Below are positions 24,470 through 34,679 of a DNA stretch of 64,000 nt, in pieces. A program made the translations under genes and the position numbers. The stretch comes from Palsa-504 sp963822765 (GTDB lineage Bacteria; Actinomycetota; Actinomycetes; Streptosporangiales; Streptosporangiaceae): assembly GCA_963822765.1 (NCBI GenBank), contig CAWGJL010000054.1, positions 186,001 through 250,000 of the forward strand, read 5' to 3'. Below the pieces are notes generated by a model. The model was not told the origin of the DNA, ran no database searches, and worked only from the letters and a program-made list of their open reading frames with translations. How positions within the stretch are numbered: the first letter of the stretch is position 1; each line of letters begins with the position of its first letter.

Positions 24470-25339
24470 GTGATCTCGGGGGCCCCGGGCACCGGGAAGT
24501 CGACGATCGCCCGGGAGCTGGGCACGGCCCTGCGGCTGCCCGTGTTGTCGCTCGATCCGATCAAGGAGACGCTAGCCGACGTCCTGGGGCTCGGCGACGA
24601 GGACTGGTCGAACCGGGTCGGGGACGCGGCGGCCGAAGTGGTGTTCCGGCTGGCGGCGGACTTCCCCGACGCGGTGGCCGAAGGCTGGTGGCGGGGAGCG
24701 CGGCGGGACCGGGCGGTGACGGAGTTCGCCGGGGCGGTCGAGGTCTTCTGCCATAGCGACCCGGACCTGGCCGCCGCCCGGTCACTGGCCCGGCGCGAGG
24801 GCGGACGGCACCGGATTCACCGCGACATGATCAACCCGGCCGGGGCCGGGTCCGCGGCCCACATCGCGTCGCTGGCGGCCACCGTGACCCCGCTGCGGCT
24901 GGGCGGCCCGCTGATCGAGGCGGACACCGGGCGGCCTGGCGCGGGTGACGCGGCGGTGGCGGCGGTCCGGGCGGCGCTCGGTCGTTTACTTGCTTGTCTA
25001 GCGGTCTGCACCGGTGGCAGGCTGTCGGGGTGCCTACCCGTCTCGTGCAGGTGGTTATCGACGCGGCCGACCCGGCCCGGCTGTCGCCGCGATGACACCC
25101 GCTTCGATCCGGACGCTGGCCACGGTGCGCACCGAACTGGCCCGGCTGGTGCGCTACGACGACGAGTCGATCGTGCACGAGCACTGGATCAGGCAGCGGT
25201 ACGACCTCGGTGCGGCGGCGAGTTATACGCCGGCCCGGACGGCCGCGGTGCGGACCGCCTGGCACGAGGCCGGGCACGTGGTGGCCGCGCTGCACGTCGG
25301 GGCGCGGTTCAGCTCGGCCAGCATCCGGCACGGGTCTGA
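24470..25339 (+). CDS. AAA/zeta-like P-loop NTPase (kinase-like), 3' end unsure
   Basis: The protein begins M-ISGAPGTGKSTIARELG, a Walker A at residues 4-11, as in small nucleotide/shikimate-kinase-like NTPases. FAGAVEVFCHSDPDLAAARS and the Arg-rich lid follow. The domain is complete by about residue 172 (near 24985). The frame then stays open to 25339 across a VOC fragment and the start of the HEAGH gene, giving ~115 residues unlikely to be real protein. The native stop has probably been lost by deletion. The only plausible start is GTG 24470, 9 nt after the DUF1707 stop. Confidence 0.6.
   Translation: MISGAPGTGKSTIARELGTALRLPVLSLDPIKETLADVLGLGDEDWSNRVGDAAAEVVFRLAADFPDAVAEGWWRGARRDRAVTEFAGAVEVFCHSDPDLAAARSLARREGGRHRIHRDMINPAGAGSAAHIASLAATVTPLRLGGPLIEADTGRPGAGDAAVAAVRAALGRLLACLAVCTGGRLSGCLPVSCRWLSTRPTRPGCRRDDTRFDPDAGHGAHRTGPAGALRRRVDRARALDQAAVRPRCGGELYAGPDGRGADRLARGRARGGRAARRGAVQLGQHPARV
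25030..25095 (+). pseudogene. VOC-domain N-terminal fragment
   Basis: GTG at 25030 opens a 21-codon frame, PTRLVQVVIDAADPARLSPR then TGA. This is the usual opening of a VOC/glyoxalase-domain protein, cut off before the first metal ligand. Its stop overlaps the ATG of the next gene (ATGA), so a deletion seems to have joined the VOC start to the following gene and may lend it a translation start. Confidence 0.55.
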
Positions 25340-25682
25340 CAGTCAGGGACGCGTGCACGGAGTGGCGGGCGGGGGGCAGGAGGCGTTCGTCATCGACGCG
25401 GCGGGCCAGATTGCCGAGCGGCTGCGGGACTGGTCCCTGCCGGCCGGGGACGACCAGCTACGTGCCTGGCTGGCGACCTGGCGTGACGACGGGGGTGACG
25501 CCCGGCGGTTCCGGCAGGGGATGCAGTCCCGGTTCGGGGATGACGAGGTTGGGGCCTGGCGGTACTGCGAGCAGACGCTGACCCCGCTGCGGCTGCGGAT
25601 CCGCCAGGTGGCCCGGGCGCTGCTGGTGTATCCGCGGTACCTGCCGTACCCGGTGGTGGCGGCGGTCGCCGCTGCCTCCTAG
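25092..25682 (+). CDS. HEAGH-motif putative zinc metalloprotease
   Basis: The product is 196 residues with one clear motif, AWHEAGHVVAALHVG, placing the HExxH zinc site at 58-62. The following helix resembles the M41/FtsH-type peptidase core, but there is no AAA domain and no membrane segment. The third zinc ligand is not obvious; acidic residues near 120-135 are candidates. It might be a self-standing peptidase-like protein or inactive. The last 4 bp overlap the convergent HAD gene. Confidence 0.65.
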   Translation: MTPASIRTLATVRTELARLVRYDDESIVHEHWIRQRYDLGAAASYTPARTAAVRTAWHEAGHVVAALHVGARFSSASIRHGSDSQGRVHGVAGGGQEAFVIDAAGQIAERLRDWSLPAGDDQLRAWLATWRDDGGDARRFRQGMQSRFGDDEVGAWRYCEQTLTPLRLRIRQVARALLVYPRYLPYPVVAAVAAAS

Positions 25683-26278
25683 AGGGTGGACCGGTACCAG
25701 GCGGGGAAGCCCTCGAGTGAGTCCAGGACCACCTCGGCGCCGGCGCGTTCCAGGTCGCTGACATCGAACGAGCCGGTCGCGACGCCGACCGCGCGCACGC
25801 CGGCCTGCACCGCGGCGGCCATGTCGGGCGGACTGTCGCCGACGTAGGCGGCCGCCTGGATCCGGCTCAGGACGGCCGCCTTCTCCGGGCCGTGCACGAA
25901 GGTGAACACCTCGTCGGCGTCCAGCCCGACGGCCTGCAGGCTCGGCGCCACCGAGATCGGGTGCTTGGCGGTGATGATGACCACGCGCTCCCCCGCGGCC
26001 CGGACCGCGGCCAGCGCCTCGTACGCGCCGGGCAGCGCGGTCGTCATCTGCTCGGCGAGCCGCACGTAATGCCGCCGGTAGGTCTGCGCCGCGGCGGTCC
26101 GCTGCTCCGGCGGGTACCAGAACACCAGCTCGTCTTCCAGCTTGATCCCGAGCCGGCGGTCCACCGCCGACAAGTCGATCACGGTGGCGGTATCCCGGGC
26201 CAGCCCCGCGAAGGAGGCCAGGATGGCCGGCCGTGAGTCGATCAGCGTCATGTCCAGGTCAAAGCCGACCGGACCCAT
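25679..26278 (-). CDS. HAD family hydrolase (phosphoglycolate phosphatase-like)
   Basis: The product is 199 residues. Motif I FDLDMTL has nucleophile Asp7 and general acid Asp9, motif II is VVIITAK, motif III has Lys near HGPEKAAVL, and motif IV is YVGDSPPDM. A helical cap lies between motifs I and II, typical of subfamily I phosphatases such as phosphoglycolate phosphatase or pyrophosphatase PpaX. The substrate is not determined. Confidence 0.87.
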   Translation of the reverse strand: MGPVGFDLDMTLIDSRPAILASFAGLARDTATVIDLSAVDRRLGIKLEDELVFWYPPEQRTAAAQTYRRHYVRLAEQMTTALPGAYEALAAVRAAGERVVIITAKHPISVAPSLQAVGLDADEVFTFVHGPEKAAVLSRIQAAAYVGDSPPDMAAAVQAGVRAVGVATGSFDVSDLERAGAEVVLDSLEGFPAWYRSTL

Positions 26279-26297
26279 GTCCCTCCCGTTTCCACGC

Positions 26298-27557
26298 TCA
26301 CGCTATATTCTGCCCGGCGCTGGCCGCGTGGCTGGCACCGGACCGGGCGGTCAGGCCGACGGCGAGCACGGGCAGCGACGCGAGCGCGAGAAAGGCCCCG
26401 GCGATCACCAGGATCATGGCCGGCGCCCCCACCGCTCCGATCAGGGCGCCGCCCGCTGCGCTGCCGAGCGGGAAACCGAGCGAGGAGACGGTCATCCGCG
26501 CGCCGGCCAGCCTGCTCCGCGCGTCATCGGGGATGAGTCGCTGGGTCAGCGTGCGGTCGAGGGCGAAGTAGGGCGCCACGCCGAAGGTGGCCAGGCCGAG
26601 CAGGACGGCCGCCACGGGAAGGTCCGGCGCGAGGCGGAGCAGCCCGAACAGGGGTGCGGCAACGGCGATCCCGCCGCCGATCCGCCAGCCGGCCGGCAAC
26701 CGTCCGAATAGCCCGGGTCCGGCGACCAAACCAAGCAGGGCGCCCGCGCCGGCGGCCGAGACCAGGACGCCATAGCCGGCCGCGGTGACGTGCAGGAAGG
26801 TCCGGCAGTACACCGGATACAACACTGTGGCCATGCCGTCTAGGCACAACAGCCCCACGCTGCACACGGTCAGGACCAGGACGGCGGGGATCTTGAACAG
26901 GAGGGCCAGCCCTGCTTGGTTTTTGGTTCGCGGGTCCGGCTCGGCGGCGCGGACCGGGCGGAACGCGGGAAGGCTGAGGCATGCAGCGGCCATCACCGCG
27001 AAGCTCGCCGCGTCCAGCAGCAGGGCGAACCCGGCGCCGGTGGTCGCGACGATGACCCCGGACAGGGCCGGCCCGGCGATGCTGGCCACTTCCCAGTTGG
27101 CCGCCAGCAGGGAGTTCGCGCTCTCCAGGTGCTCGTCGTCCACGATCCGCGGCACCAGCGACGCCTCGCCGACCTCGGTCACCGCGGAGCACAGCGCGCT
27201 GGCCACCGCGATCACATAGAGGTCCGGCACGGCCAGGCGGTGCAGCCACAGCAGGGCCGGGACGACGGCGATCAGAATCGCACGGGCCGCGTTGTCGGCG
27301 GCCAGCAGCAGGCGGGGATCCTTGGGTTCGGGCCGGTCCAGGATGCGCCCCGCGACCGGGCCGCTCACCACCCGCGGCAGGCCGAAGCACATCAGCACGA
27401 TGCCCAGCTGGGCCGGGCCGGCCAGGCCGAGGACCACCCAGGACAGCGCGACGACGGTGAACGCGTCTCCGGCCCGGGAGATCATCATGCCGAGCCAGAA
27501 CCGGCGGAACGCCCGGTAGCGGCCGACCTGGAGATAGCGCTGAATTGCCTTCCGCAA
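26298..27557 (-). CDS. MFS transporter
   Basis: This 419-residue major facilitator has twelve hydrophobic segments. Motif A-like loops are present (GRILDRPEPKDPRLLLAADN near 70-89; DDARSRLAGARMTV near 345). It resembles the enterobactin exporter/macrolide-efflux subfamily with VVALSWVVLGLAGPAQLG. The TTG start at 27557 has AAGGGG upstream and begins with a short amphipathic RKAIQRYLQVGRYRAFRRFW. The substrate is unknown. The ~190 bp on its 5' side are unusually AT-rich and hold no gene. Confidence 0.86.
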   Translation of the reverse strand: MRKAIQRYLQVGRYRAFRRFWLGMMISRAGDAFTVVALSWVVLGLAGPAQLGIVLMCFGLPRVVSGPVAGRILDRPEPKDPRLLLAADNAARAILIAVVPALLWLHRLAVPDLYVIAVASALCSAVTEVGEASLVPRIVDDEHLESANSLLAANWEVASIAGPALSGVIVATTGAGFALLLDAASFAVMAAACLSLPAFRPVRAAEPDPRTKNQAGLALLFKIPAVLVLTVCSVGLLCLDGMATVLYPVYCRTFLHVTAAGYGVLVSAAGAGALLGLVAGPGLFGRLPAGWRIGGGIAVAAPLFGLLRLAPDLPVAAVLLGLATFGVAPYFALDRTLTQRLIPDDARSRLAGARMTVSSLGFPLGSAAGGALIGAVGAPAMILVIAGAFLALASLPVLAVGLTARSGASHAASAGQNIA

Positions 27558-27752
27558 AGTGCTACCCCTTCATTGGCGCTATTGGTGACTTTACCCCGCC
27601 TGATTAATCATGGTTATTTCGTGCCCTGGTTTTCTGGTCCGTCCTGGACCCGTTATTTTTAAAACGGAAGGCGTGCTCCGGCATAGGGCGATGTGGGCCG
27701 AACGGGGCGTGGCATCCCCGGCTGGGCGCGGCTCGTGCCTAGGATGGCGGAC

Positions 27753-28121
27753 GTGACTGATCGCGTCGAAGAGCACTTCCGGTTGTTCAACGAAGCCGTC
27801 CGCAGTCAGGACTGGACCGCGTTCCTCGCGACCTTCACGCCGGACGCCGTGATGAGGTTCGAGGGAGTCCCGGCCGGCCCGTACACGGGACTGGACCAGA
27901 TCGCCCGCGCCTACGCCGAGCGGCCGCCGTCGGACACAATGAGCTGCATGTCCGACGCACGGGATGGCGATGCCGACGTCGCCCGCTTCGCCTGGGATGC
28001 CGGCGGGGGCGGCACGCTGCGGCTGACCTGGCGCGACGGGGCCGTGGCCGAACTCATTGTCACGTTCGACGCGTTATCGTGGCTTCCCAGGGCTCGCGAC
28101 CGCCGGGAGAAGCCGTCATGA
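27753..28121 (+). CDS. NTF2/SnoaL-like domain protein
   Basis: The product is 122 residues: TDRVEEHFRLFNEAVRSQDW, FLATFTPDAVMRFEGVPAGPYTG and ...LSWLP are the classic SnoaL/ketosteroid-isomerase-like cone fold. GTG at 27753 is chosen because TAGGAT (27740-27745) is 7 nt upstream; ATG at 27744 is an in-frame alternative. The stop overlaps the ATG of the MmcQ/YjbR gene (ATGA). Confidence 0.78.
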   Translation: MTDRVEEHFRLFNEAVRSQDWTAFLATFTPDAVMRFEGVPAGPYTGLDQIARAYAERPPSDTMSCMSDARDGDADVARFAWDAGGGGTLRLTWRDGAVAELIVTFDALSWLPRARDRREKPS

Positions 28122-28459
28122 CGTGGGAAGATCTGCTCGCTTACTGCCTGGCCAAGCCGGGCGCCTGGCAGGACGAGCCGTGGGAAGGCGACGTGGTGGT
28201 CAAGGTGGGCGCCAAGATCTTCGCGTTCCTGGGCTCGGGGACTTCGGTGGGCGTCAAGTGCGGCGCTTCCCGGGAGGCGGCCGACGAATGGCTGCTGCGG
28301 TATCCGCAGGACGCTTCGGTCATGGCCTACATCGGCCGCTCGGGGTGGAACACGCTGCGGATCGGCGGCGCCATACCCGACGATGAGCTGACCGAGGCCG
28401 TTGACGCTTCCTATGCGGCCGTGGTCAGCAAGCTACCCAAGAAAGACCGTCCGGTCTGA
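28118..28459 (+). CDS. MmcQ/YjbR family protein
   Basis: The product is 113 residues matching the whole MmcQ/YjbR double-wing fold: LAYCLAKPGAWQDEPWEGDVVVKVGAKIFAFL, then KCGASREAADEWLLRYP and WNTLRIGGAIPDDELTEAVDASYAAV. Family members bind DNA or act as accessory factors; the role is not known here. It has CGGGAGA before its ATG and is translationally coupled to the NTF2-like gene. Confidence 0.87.
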   Translation: MTWEDLLAYCLAKPGAWQDEPWEGDVVVKVGAKIFAFLGSGTSVGVKCGASREAADEWLLRYPQDASVMAYIGRSGWNTLRIGGAIPDDELTEAVDASYAAVVSKLPKKDRPV

Positions 28460-28507
28460 GGCATTCACGGCGCCGCGGCTTATTTAAATTCCGGTTGTCG
28501 TTCATTT

Positions 28508-28523
28508 TATAATGACTGGCGTG
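28508..28523 (+). promoter_or_regulatory. Leaderless promoter of the NUDIX gene
   Basis: A perfect -10 TATAAT (28508-28513) is followed by a 7-nt spacer and GTG (28521-28523). It lies in a short AT-rich stretch unlike the GC-rich surroundings. No ribosome site precedes the GTG. It is the clearest of a series of similar -10/start arrangements in the first 29 kb. Confidence 0.7.
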
Positions 28524-29006
28524 TCTAGTGATTATGATGCCGTCGTCCTGCCGGCCATCCCGGTCTCGGCCGGGGCGCTGATCTTCGACCGGGCCGGCCG
28601 GCTGCTGATCCTCAAGCCGACCTACAAGAGCGGCTGGACGATCCCCGGTGGCGTCATGGAAGCGGACGGCGAGACACCCTGGGGAGCGTGCCGGCGCGAG
28701 GTGCGCGAGGAGTGCGGCATCGAGGTCCGCCGCGGCCGGCTGGCCTGCATGGACTTCCGCCATCCGAAGCCCGGGCGGGCGGGCGGCATCCGGTTCCTGT
28801 TCGACTGCGGCCGGGTCGGCGAGGAGGATCTGGCCGGGATCGTGGTGCAGCCCGAGGAGGTCTCCGAGTACCAGCTCGCGGCCCTGCCCGACGCGCTCGG
28901 CCTGCTTCGCGGCCCGATCCGGCGGCGGGTCCGCGCGGCCGCCGGATCGGGTCGCAAGGGGCTGGTCTACCTGGAGAACGGCCGCCCGGTCGCCGGGATC
29001 AGCTAG
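28521..29006 (+). CDS. NUDIX hydrolase
   Basis: The product is 161 residues with a complete Nudix box, GGVMEADGETPWGACRREV then REECGI (Gx5Ex7REUxEExGU), around 42-65, so metal-dependent pyrophosphohydrolase activity is likely. The substrate is unknown. The start is set at GTG 28521 from the TATAAT 7 nt upstream; the ATG at 28512 lies inside that -10 box and cannot be on the message. It is convergent with mltG. Confidence 0.88.
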   Translation: MSSDYDAVVLPAIPVSAGALIFDRAGRLLILKPTYKSGWTIPGGVMEADGETPWGACRREVREECGIEVRRGRLACMDFRHPKPGRAGGIRFLFDCGRVGEEDLAGIVVQPEEVSEYQLAALPDALGLLRGPIRRRVRAAAGSGRKGLVYLENGRPVAGIS

Positions 29007-29019
29007 CGGCGGGGACTGC

Positions 29020-30612
29020 TCAGCCTTGACCGTGTTGCTGGAGGTAGTGCTGGAGTTCGGCGCGGTACTGCTCGAACTGGGTCTGGCTGGCGGTGAACAG
29101 GGTCTCGCCGGTCTTGGGGTTCACGGTCACGAAGTAGATCCAGTTCCCGGGGGCCGGGTTCAGCACGGCCTGGATCGCGGCGGCGCCGGGGCTGTCGATG
29201 GGCCCGGGCGTGAGGCCCTGGTGCTTGTAGGTGTTGTACGGCGAGGGGCTGGCCAGCTGCTGGTCGCTCGCGATGATGCCATACGTGTTCAGCCCGTAGA
29301 GCACGGTGCTGTCCAGCTCAAGCGGGATGTGCTGGGCGAGCCGGTTGTAGATCACCCGGGCGATCTTCGGGTAGTCGGAGGTCCGGCCGCCCTCGGCCTC
29401 CACCAGGCTGGCCATGACGATGACCTGGCTTTCGCTCAGGTGCACCTGCTTGGCCGCGGTGGGCAGGTTGAGCTGCGCCGCTTCCTGCTCGAACCGCTGG
29501 ACCATGCCGGACAGGACGCCCAGCGCGCTCTCGTGCGGCACCACCTCGTAGGTCGCCGGGAACAGGTAGCCCTCGGGCTTCCCGTTCGCGTAGGCGGGCA
29601 GGTGCAGCTGGGCGGGGTTCTTCAAGATCGCCTGGTACGCGCTGGCCGGGAGGCCGGACTTGGCCCCCAGGTAGGCCACGATCTGGCTGAGCCGCCAGCC
29701 CTCCGGGATCGTGATCGTGACCTGGACCAGGTTCTTCGGGTTGAGGAGCAGCGCATAGGCCAGCGATGCCTTCATCCGCAGGTGCATCCCGTAGAAGCCG
29801 GGCAGCAGGCCGTTCGGGTTCGAGCTGTGCTCGGCGGCCAGCACGAAGGCGCGGGAGCTAGCGACCACGCCGAGCCTGGCCAGCTGCGGGCCGAGGCCGG
29901 TCGGCGTCTCGCCCGAGGTCACCTGGACCACGATGTTGCCGGTGCCCGCGCCGGAGTAGTCGGCCGGATGGTACTTGTTCTGGTACAGGCTGTAGACGTA
30001 CGAGCCGCCGATGCCGAGCGGTATCAAGATGACCAGCAGGGCGGCCAGCGGCGCGATCCAGCGCAGCCGACGGCGGCGGCGCGGCGGCCTGGGTCCGTTC
30101 GGGCCCTGAGAGCGCTCGCGGGCCCGGCGGGCAGACCGGCCGCGGGCGGGGCGTTCGGCGTCGTCGTCCTCGTCACCGTAGTCGCCGAACCCGGGGACGA
30201 ACCGGCCTCCGGTGTCGTAGCGCTCGTCGTAGTCGTCTTCGCCGCCGTCCTGGCGGTAGGGCTCCGGGCCCCCGTGCTGGTCGCCAGGATCGCTGCCCGG
30301 GCCTGCGTCATAACTGGCGGGCGCAGGCTGCCATCCGGTGGCCTCGGGGCTGGCGTGCCGCTGGACCCGGCGCCACGGCGAGTCCGCCGCGCGCCGCGGA
30401 TCGGCCAGGCGCGGATCGGGGTCGCGCGGATCATGGTGCAACGGCTGCGGCGGCTGCATGCCAGGTGGCGGCTGCATGCCAGGTGGCGGCTGCATGTCGG
30501 GCGGCTGCATGCCAGGTGGCGGCTGCATGCCGGGCGGCGGCCGGAGGCCCTGGGGCGGCTGGAACAGCCGGGGGTCCTGGCTCGGCGGCCACGGGTTTCC
30601 GCTCTCGCTCAC
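29020..30612 (-). CDS. mltG: Endolytic murein transglycosylase MltG
   Basis: This 530-residue membrane-anchored enzyme cleaves nascent glycan strands. Residues 1-180 are a cytoplasmic, disordered Pro/Asp/Arg-rich region with MQPPPG repeats. One transmembrane helix follows (~185-207, WIAPLAALLVILIPLGIGGS), then a LysM-like segment and the YceG catalytic domain with SLVEAEGGR (catalytic Glu near 405) and IYNRL. The GTG start overlaps the ruvX stop (GTGA). The usual actinobacterial successors aroE/aroC are absent here, so this marks the edge of the conserved block. Confidence 0.93.
   Translation of the reverse strand: MSESGNPWPPSQDPRLFQPPQGLRPPPGMQPPPGMQPPDMQPPPGMQPPPGMQPPQPLHHDPRDPDPRLADPRRAADSPWRRVQRHASPEATGWQPAPASYDAGPGSDPGDQHGGPEPYRQDGGEDDYDERYDTGGRFVPGFGDYGDEDDDAERPARGRSARRARERSQGPNGPRPPRRRRRLRWIAPLAALLVILIPLGIGGSYVYSLYQNKYHPADYSGAGTGNIVVQVTSGETPTGLGPQLARLGVVASSRAFVLAAEHSSNPNGLLPGFYGMHLRMKASLAYALLLNPKNLVQVTITIPEGWRLSQIVAYLGAKSGLPASAYQAILKNPAQLHLPAYANGKPEGYLFPATYEVVPHESALGVLSGMVQRFEQEAAQLNLPTAAKQVHLSESQVIVMASLVEAEGGRTSDYPKIARVIYNRLAQHIPLELDSTVLYGLNTYGIIASDQQLASPSPYNTYKHQGLTPGPIDSPGAAAIQAVLNPAPGNWIYFVTVNPKTGETLFTASQTQFEQYRAELQHYLQQHGQG
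30451..30545 (-). repeat. 18-bp minisatellite in mltG 5' end
   Basis: Five to six imperfect copies of an 18-bp unit encode MQPPPG on the minus strand; one copy is shortened to MQPPD. It lies in the cytoplasmic tail of MltG and keeps frame on expansion. Confidence 0.8.
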
Positions 30613-31078
30613 GCTTCGGCTCCCCCGGCGGGCGAGACCAGCTGGCCCGGAGGGGACCCGGTGGCGCGTTCGGTGTCTAGGGCGGCTTGCAGGAGCACGG
30701 CGGCGGCCGCGGCGTCCACCATGCCGCGGCGGGCGCGGGAGTCCTTGCCGCCGCGGCGCAGCGCGTCGTGCGCCTGGGTGGTGGTGAAACGCTCATCAAC
30801 CAGCCGCACCGCGATGGGGGCGAGCGGCCGGCCAGCTCCGCGGCGAAGCTCCGCGCGCCGGCCGCGGCGATGCCTTCCCGGCCGGATAGCGAGGTGGGCA
30901 GGCCCACGATGACCTCGATCGCGTCGGTGCCGGCCACCAGGGTGGCCAGCTCGTCCAGCTCACCGGGGCCGGAGCGGACCACGGTCAGCGGGCTGGCCAG
31001 GATGCCGCCCGGGTCGCTGCGGGCGACCCCGACCCGGACCGAGCCTACGTCCACAGCCAGACGCACGCCTTCCCTCAC
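30609..31078 (-). CDS. ruvX: RuvX/YqgF Holliday junction resolvase-like (frameshifted)
   Basis: The product is an RNase H-fold protein involved in 16S rRNA maturation and/or junction resolution. The N-terminal part reads REGVRLAVDVGSVRVGVARS (catalytic Asp in DVG), VIVGLPTSLSG and SFAAELAGR. The C-terminal part (VRLVDERFTTTQAHDALRRG, VDAAAAAVLLQAAL) is in another frame. One missing base near 30824 (C on the plus strand) accounts for it. The gene is normally needed for growth, so a sequence error is as likely as real loss. It lies between alaS and mltG as usual. Confidence 0.85.
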
Positions 31079-31165
31079 CGGCGTCGTCTCCGGTCTAGTC
31101 GCAGGGTGGCACGCCCGGGCAGGGCGTGACGAGGCCCCGCTGGGGCGCAGCAGCATGGCAATACG

Positions 31166-33878
<2,713 letters not shown>

Positions 33879-33879
<1 letters not shown>

Positions 33880-34193
33880 CAGCGGCCATCCTTGGGTCGA
33901 GGGTCGTGGTCAATGTTGAGGGTAGAGTCTGGCGGCTCGGAATGCCGAGCCATATACAGGTCCATGCCTTCTCGCACGTCGCGGGTGAACCGGTACGTCT
34001 CCCGGGCTGCTCGGATGGCGGTACGCCGTCCCTGCCGGGCCAGCCGCGCGCTCTGGGCGCTCTGGGTCAGCGCGGCGGCGGGTGGCGCGGGGTTAAGGCT
34101 GGCAGACAGGCGGCGGCCGACGGCGGAGACACGCCGGTAACCGTAGATGCCGGTCGCCGCGCCGGCGACCAGCCAGAAGCCGCGGCGGATCAC
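33879..34193 (-). CDS. DUF6167 family protein
   Basis: The product is 104 residues. It has a short N-terminal hydrophobic helix (FWLVAGAATGIYGY), a basic central helix (RLARQGRRTAIRAARETYRF) and an acidic tail. It is a small actinobacterial protein always found just before alaS; its function is unknown. The stop shares one base with the alaS start, and its GTG overlaps the DUF948 stop by 4 nt. Confidence 0.75.
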
Positions 34194-34651
34194 TTGACGG
34201 CCCTGCTCTGCGTGAGCTCGCCGCGCTCCACGACACGCCCCGGCAGCGGGTTCTTGGGACCGCCGCGACGCAGGCTGACGGCGTGGCGCACCCCGTAGGC
34301 CAGGGCGCCCACGCGGCCCACCGGACCGGCGGCGATGGTGCGGCCCAGGCCCGCCAGCGCGGTCACCTGCCCGGCCAGCTCGGCCATCCCGGCGTCGAGG
34401 TCGTCCATGCTGGCGGCGACGGACTCGGTGCGGTCCAGCTGCGTATTGGCGCGATCCACGGCGGCCTGGGCCCCGTCCACCGCTTTGCGGGCTTGCTGCA
34501 GCAGCGGGCCGGTTTGCTCGCGCAGGTCGGCGACCAGCCTGGTGCTTTCCGAGGCCAGCCGGCCCAGCCGGAACAGGACGAATACGCCCACGCTGACCAG
34601 CAGCGCCCAGAAGACGGCGGCGATCAGCGCGGCCGCTCCGGCCGCGTTCAC
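34190..34651 (-). CDS. DUF948 domain membrane protein
   Basis: The product is 153 residues with one N-terminal transmembrane helix (AALIAAVFWALLVSVGVFVLFRLG), then a long coiled-coil-like helix (ESTRLVADLREQTGPLLQQARKAVDGAQ...) and a basic tail. This is the usual DUF948 plan, related to general stress proteins YtxG-like in Firmicutes; its role in actinobacteria is unknown. GTG at 34651 gives the family N-terminus. It sits 28 nt after the rarA stop. Confidence 0.8.
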   Translation of the reverse strand: MNAAGAAALIAAVFWALLVSVGVFVLFRLGRLASESTRLVADLREQTGPLLQQARKAVDGAQAAVDRANTQLDRTESVAASMDDLDAGMAELAGQVTALAGLGRTIAAGPVGRVGALAYGVRHAVSLRRGGPKNPLPGRVVERGELTQSRAVK

Positions 34652-34679
34652 GCCTTGTCCCCTGACTCGCTCGTCCGCG

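Noticed and set aside
27558..27752. Horizontally acquired AT-rich gene
   Set aside because: The stretch is AT-rich but no frame shows homology or a ribosome site; it looks like promoter and spacer DNA.
28648..30912. Long plus-strand open frame (754 codons) over mltG and ruvX
   Set aside because: It is antisense to MltG, has a composition of mirrored codons and no family match.
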